From contig NZ_CP032084.1 of the NCBI RefSeq assembly GCF_003600685.1, positions 248,001 through 312,000 of the forward strand: DNA of 64,000 bases. The letters are read 5' to 3'. Below the pieces are notes generated by a model that did not search any database, had not been told where the DNA came from, and worked only from the letters and a program-made list of their open reading frames with translations. Positions 63,479 through 64,000 of the stretch are shown here, piece by piece. The translations under genes were made by a program, and so were the position numbers. How positions within the stretch are numbered: the stretch's first letter is position 1; every line of letters begins with the position of its first letter. Source of the stretch: Achromobacter sp. B7 (lineage in GTDB: Bacteria; Pseudomonadota; Gammaproteobacteria; Burkholderiales; Burkholderiaceae_B).

Positions 63479-64000
63479 TCAATCCGCCGCGTCGTGGTGC
63501 TGTTGTTGCTGCTGCGTGTCCGTGTATGCCTTGGCCGCGTTGTGCACGTGCTGGCTCGCCAGCAAGGCGGCCAGGTCGCCGTTGCCGGCAATCACGGCAT
63601 TCAGAATCTGCGAATGCTCATCCCAGTTGGCCTTGGCGCGGTGCATGTTGCTGGGCGCGAACAGCAGCGCCGTGCGATCGCGCAGCGACCGCATCAAATC
63701 CGTCAGCACCACATTGCCGCCTATGGTGGCCAGCATTTCGTGAAACTGCGAATTCAGCGCCAGGAACTTGTCCAGCTGTTCACTGCGCGCGGCTTCCGTG
63801 CCTTCGCGCAGAAAGGCCTGCAAGCGTTCCACCGTCTTGGCATCGCGCCGCTGTGCCGCCAGCTTGGCATTGAGCCCCTCCAGCGTGGCGCGCACTTCCA
63901 CCATGTCATAGGCCACGGCGTCCGACAGCACGGATACCGAGGCGCCGCGACGCGGCTCGATGGTGACCAGCCCTTCGGCGGCCAAGGCGCGCAAGGCTTC
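63479..64000 (-). CDS. GntR-family regulator, FCD subfamily (5' end beyond window)
   Basis: 173 codons visible; the start and most of the HTH lie beyond base 64000. The frame enters at EALRALAAEGLVTIEPRRGASV, the end of a GntR wing, followed by an FCD domain (AYDMVEVRATLEGLNAKLAAQR; FLALNSQFHEMLATIGGN; HRAKANWDEHSQILNAVIAGN with the metal-binding His/Asp positions). C-terminus has a short poly-Gln run before HHDAAD. Convergent with the HDO-ferredoxin operon; ligand unknown but a carboxylate is usual for FCD. A role as regulator of this operon is inferred. Confidence 0.88.
   Translation of the reverse strand, partial: EALRALAAEGLVTIEPRRGASVSVLSDAVAYDMVEVRATLEGLNAKLAAQRRDAKTVERLQAFLREGTEAARSEQLDKFLALNSQFHEMLATIGGNVVLTDLMRSLRDRTALLFAPSNMHRAKANWDEHSQILNAVIAGNGDLAALLASQHVHNAAKAYTDTQQQQQHHDAAD

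Overview
The window is about 64 kb of GC-rich chromosomal DNA from a betaproteobacterium, most likely Alcaligenaceae (Achromobacter/Bordetella type). The inference rests on the high GC, a Bug-type tripartite tricarboxylate receptor, the CsgG/DUF4810/DUF799 lipoprotein trio also known from Neisseria, a hut cluster driven by a GntR-type HutC, and dense gene packing with ATGA/TGATG overlaps. No rRNA, tRNA, CRISPR array, insertion sequence or phage gene was recognised. All names come from reading motifs and family resemblance; no database was searched.

Layout. 1-5513: 3' end of a group-2-type capsule/exopolysaccharide export operon (permease, a strikingly degenerate ATPase, KpsE/CtrB-like protein, TPR plus acyltransferase-like fusion, pectate-lyase-like enzyme). 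5655-8248: small catabolic operon (cyclase, Bug receptor, carboxymuconolactone-decarboxylase-like protein). 8139-11366: minus-strand efflux operon (DUF3302, HlyD-type adaptor, outer-membrane factor). 11532-16553: AraC regulator, PPK2, spermidine-synthase-like protein, YdeP-type molybdoenzyme. 16740-18540: CsgG/DUF4810/DUF799 lipoproteins. 18555-24693: dkgB with its divergent LysR gene, a DUF4261-like protein, MFS/LysR divergent pair, EAL phosphodiesterase. 24801-25739: orphan 3' end of a giant adhesin. 25854-33871: Lrp/ornithine cyclodeaminase pair, DUF1059, PAS-GGDEF-EAL protein, DUF697-type GTPase, SSF symporter plus arginase-family ureohydrolase. 34226-36384: two glycan/LPS-core genes.

36409-47855 holds frmRA (formaldehyde detoxification) divergent from the histidine utilisation cluster hutC-hutD-hutU-NCS1 permease-hutH-APC permease-hutI-nitrilase-like amidase. 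Operator-like palindromes for FrmR and HutC are visible. No formiminoglutamate-degrading enzyme is present in the cluster. 47910-51112: chemoreceptor and DHA2 efflux pump. 51505-56167: minimal four-gene archaic (Csu-like) chaperone-usher pilus operon. 56175-60012: SpecificRecomb membrane protein and an MFS_3 transporter. 60013-60589 is noncoding and carries a helically phased array of DnaA-box-like 9-mers and a 14-bp minisatellite. 

61591-63382 is the least conventional locus: a haem-oxygenase-like diiron protein with a complete six-ligand set, two plant-type [2Fe-2S] ferredoxins, an unknown 108-aa protein between them, and a convergent FCD-type GntR regulator running off the window end. It looks like a self-contained oxidase/oxygenase system and is my best candidate for undescribed biology. 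The degenerate capsule ATPase is the second.
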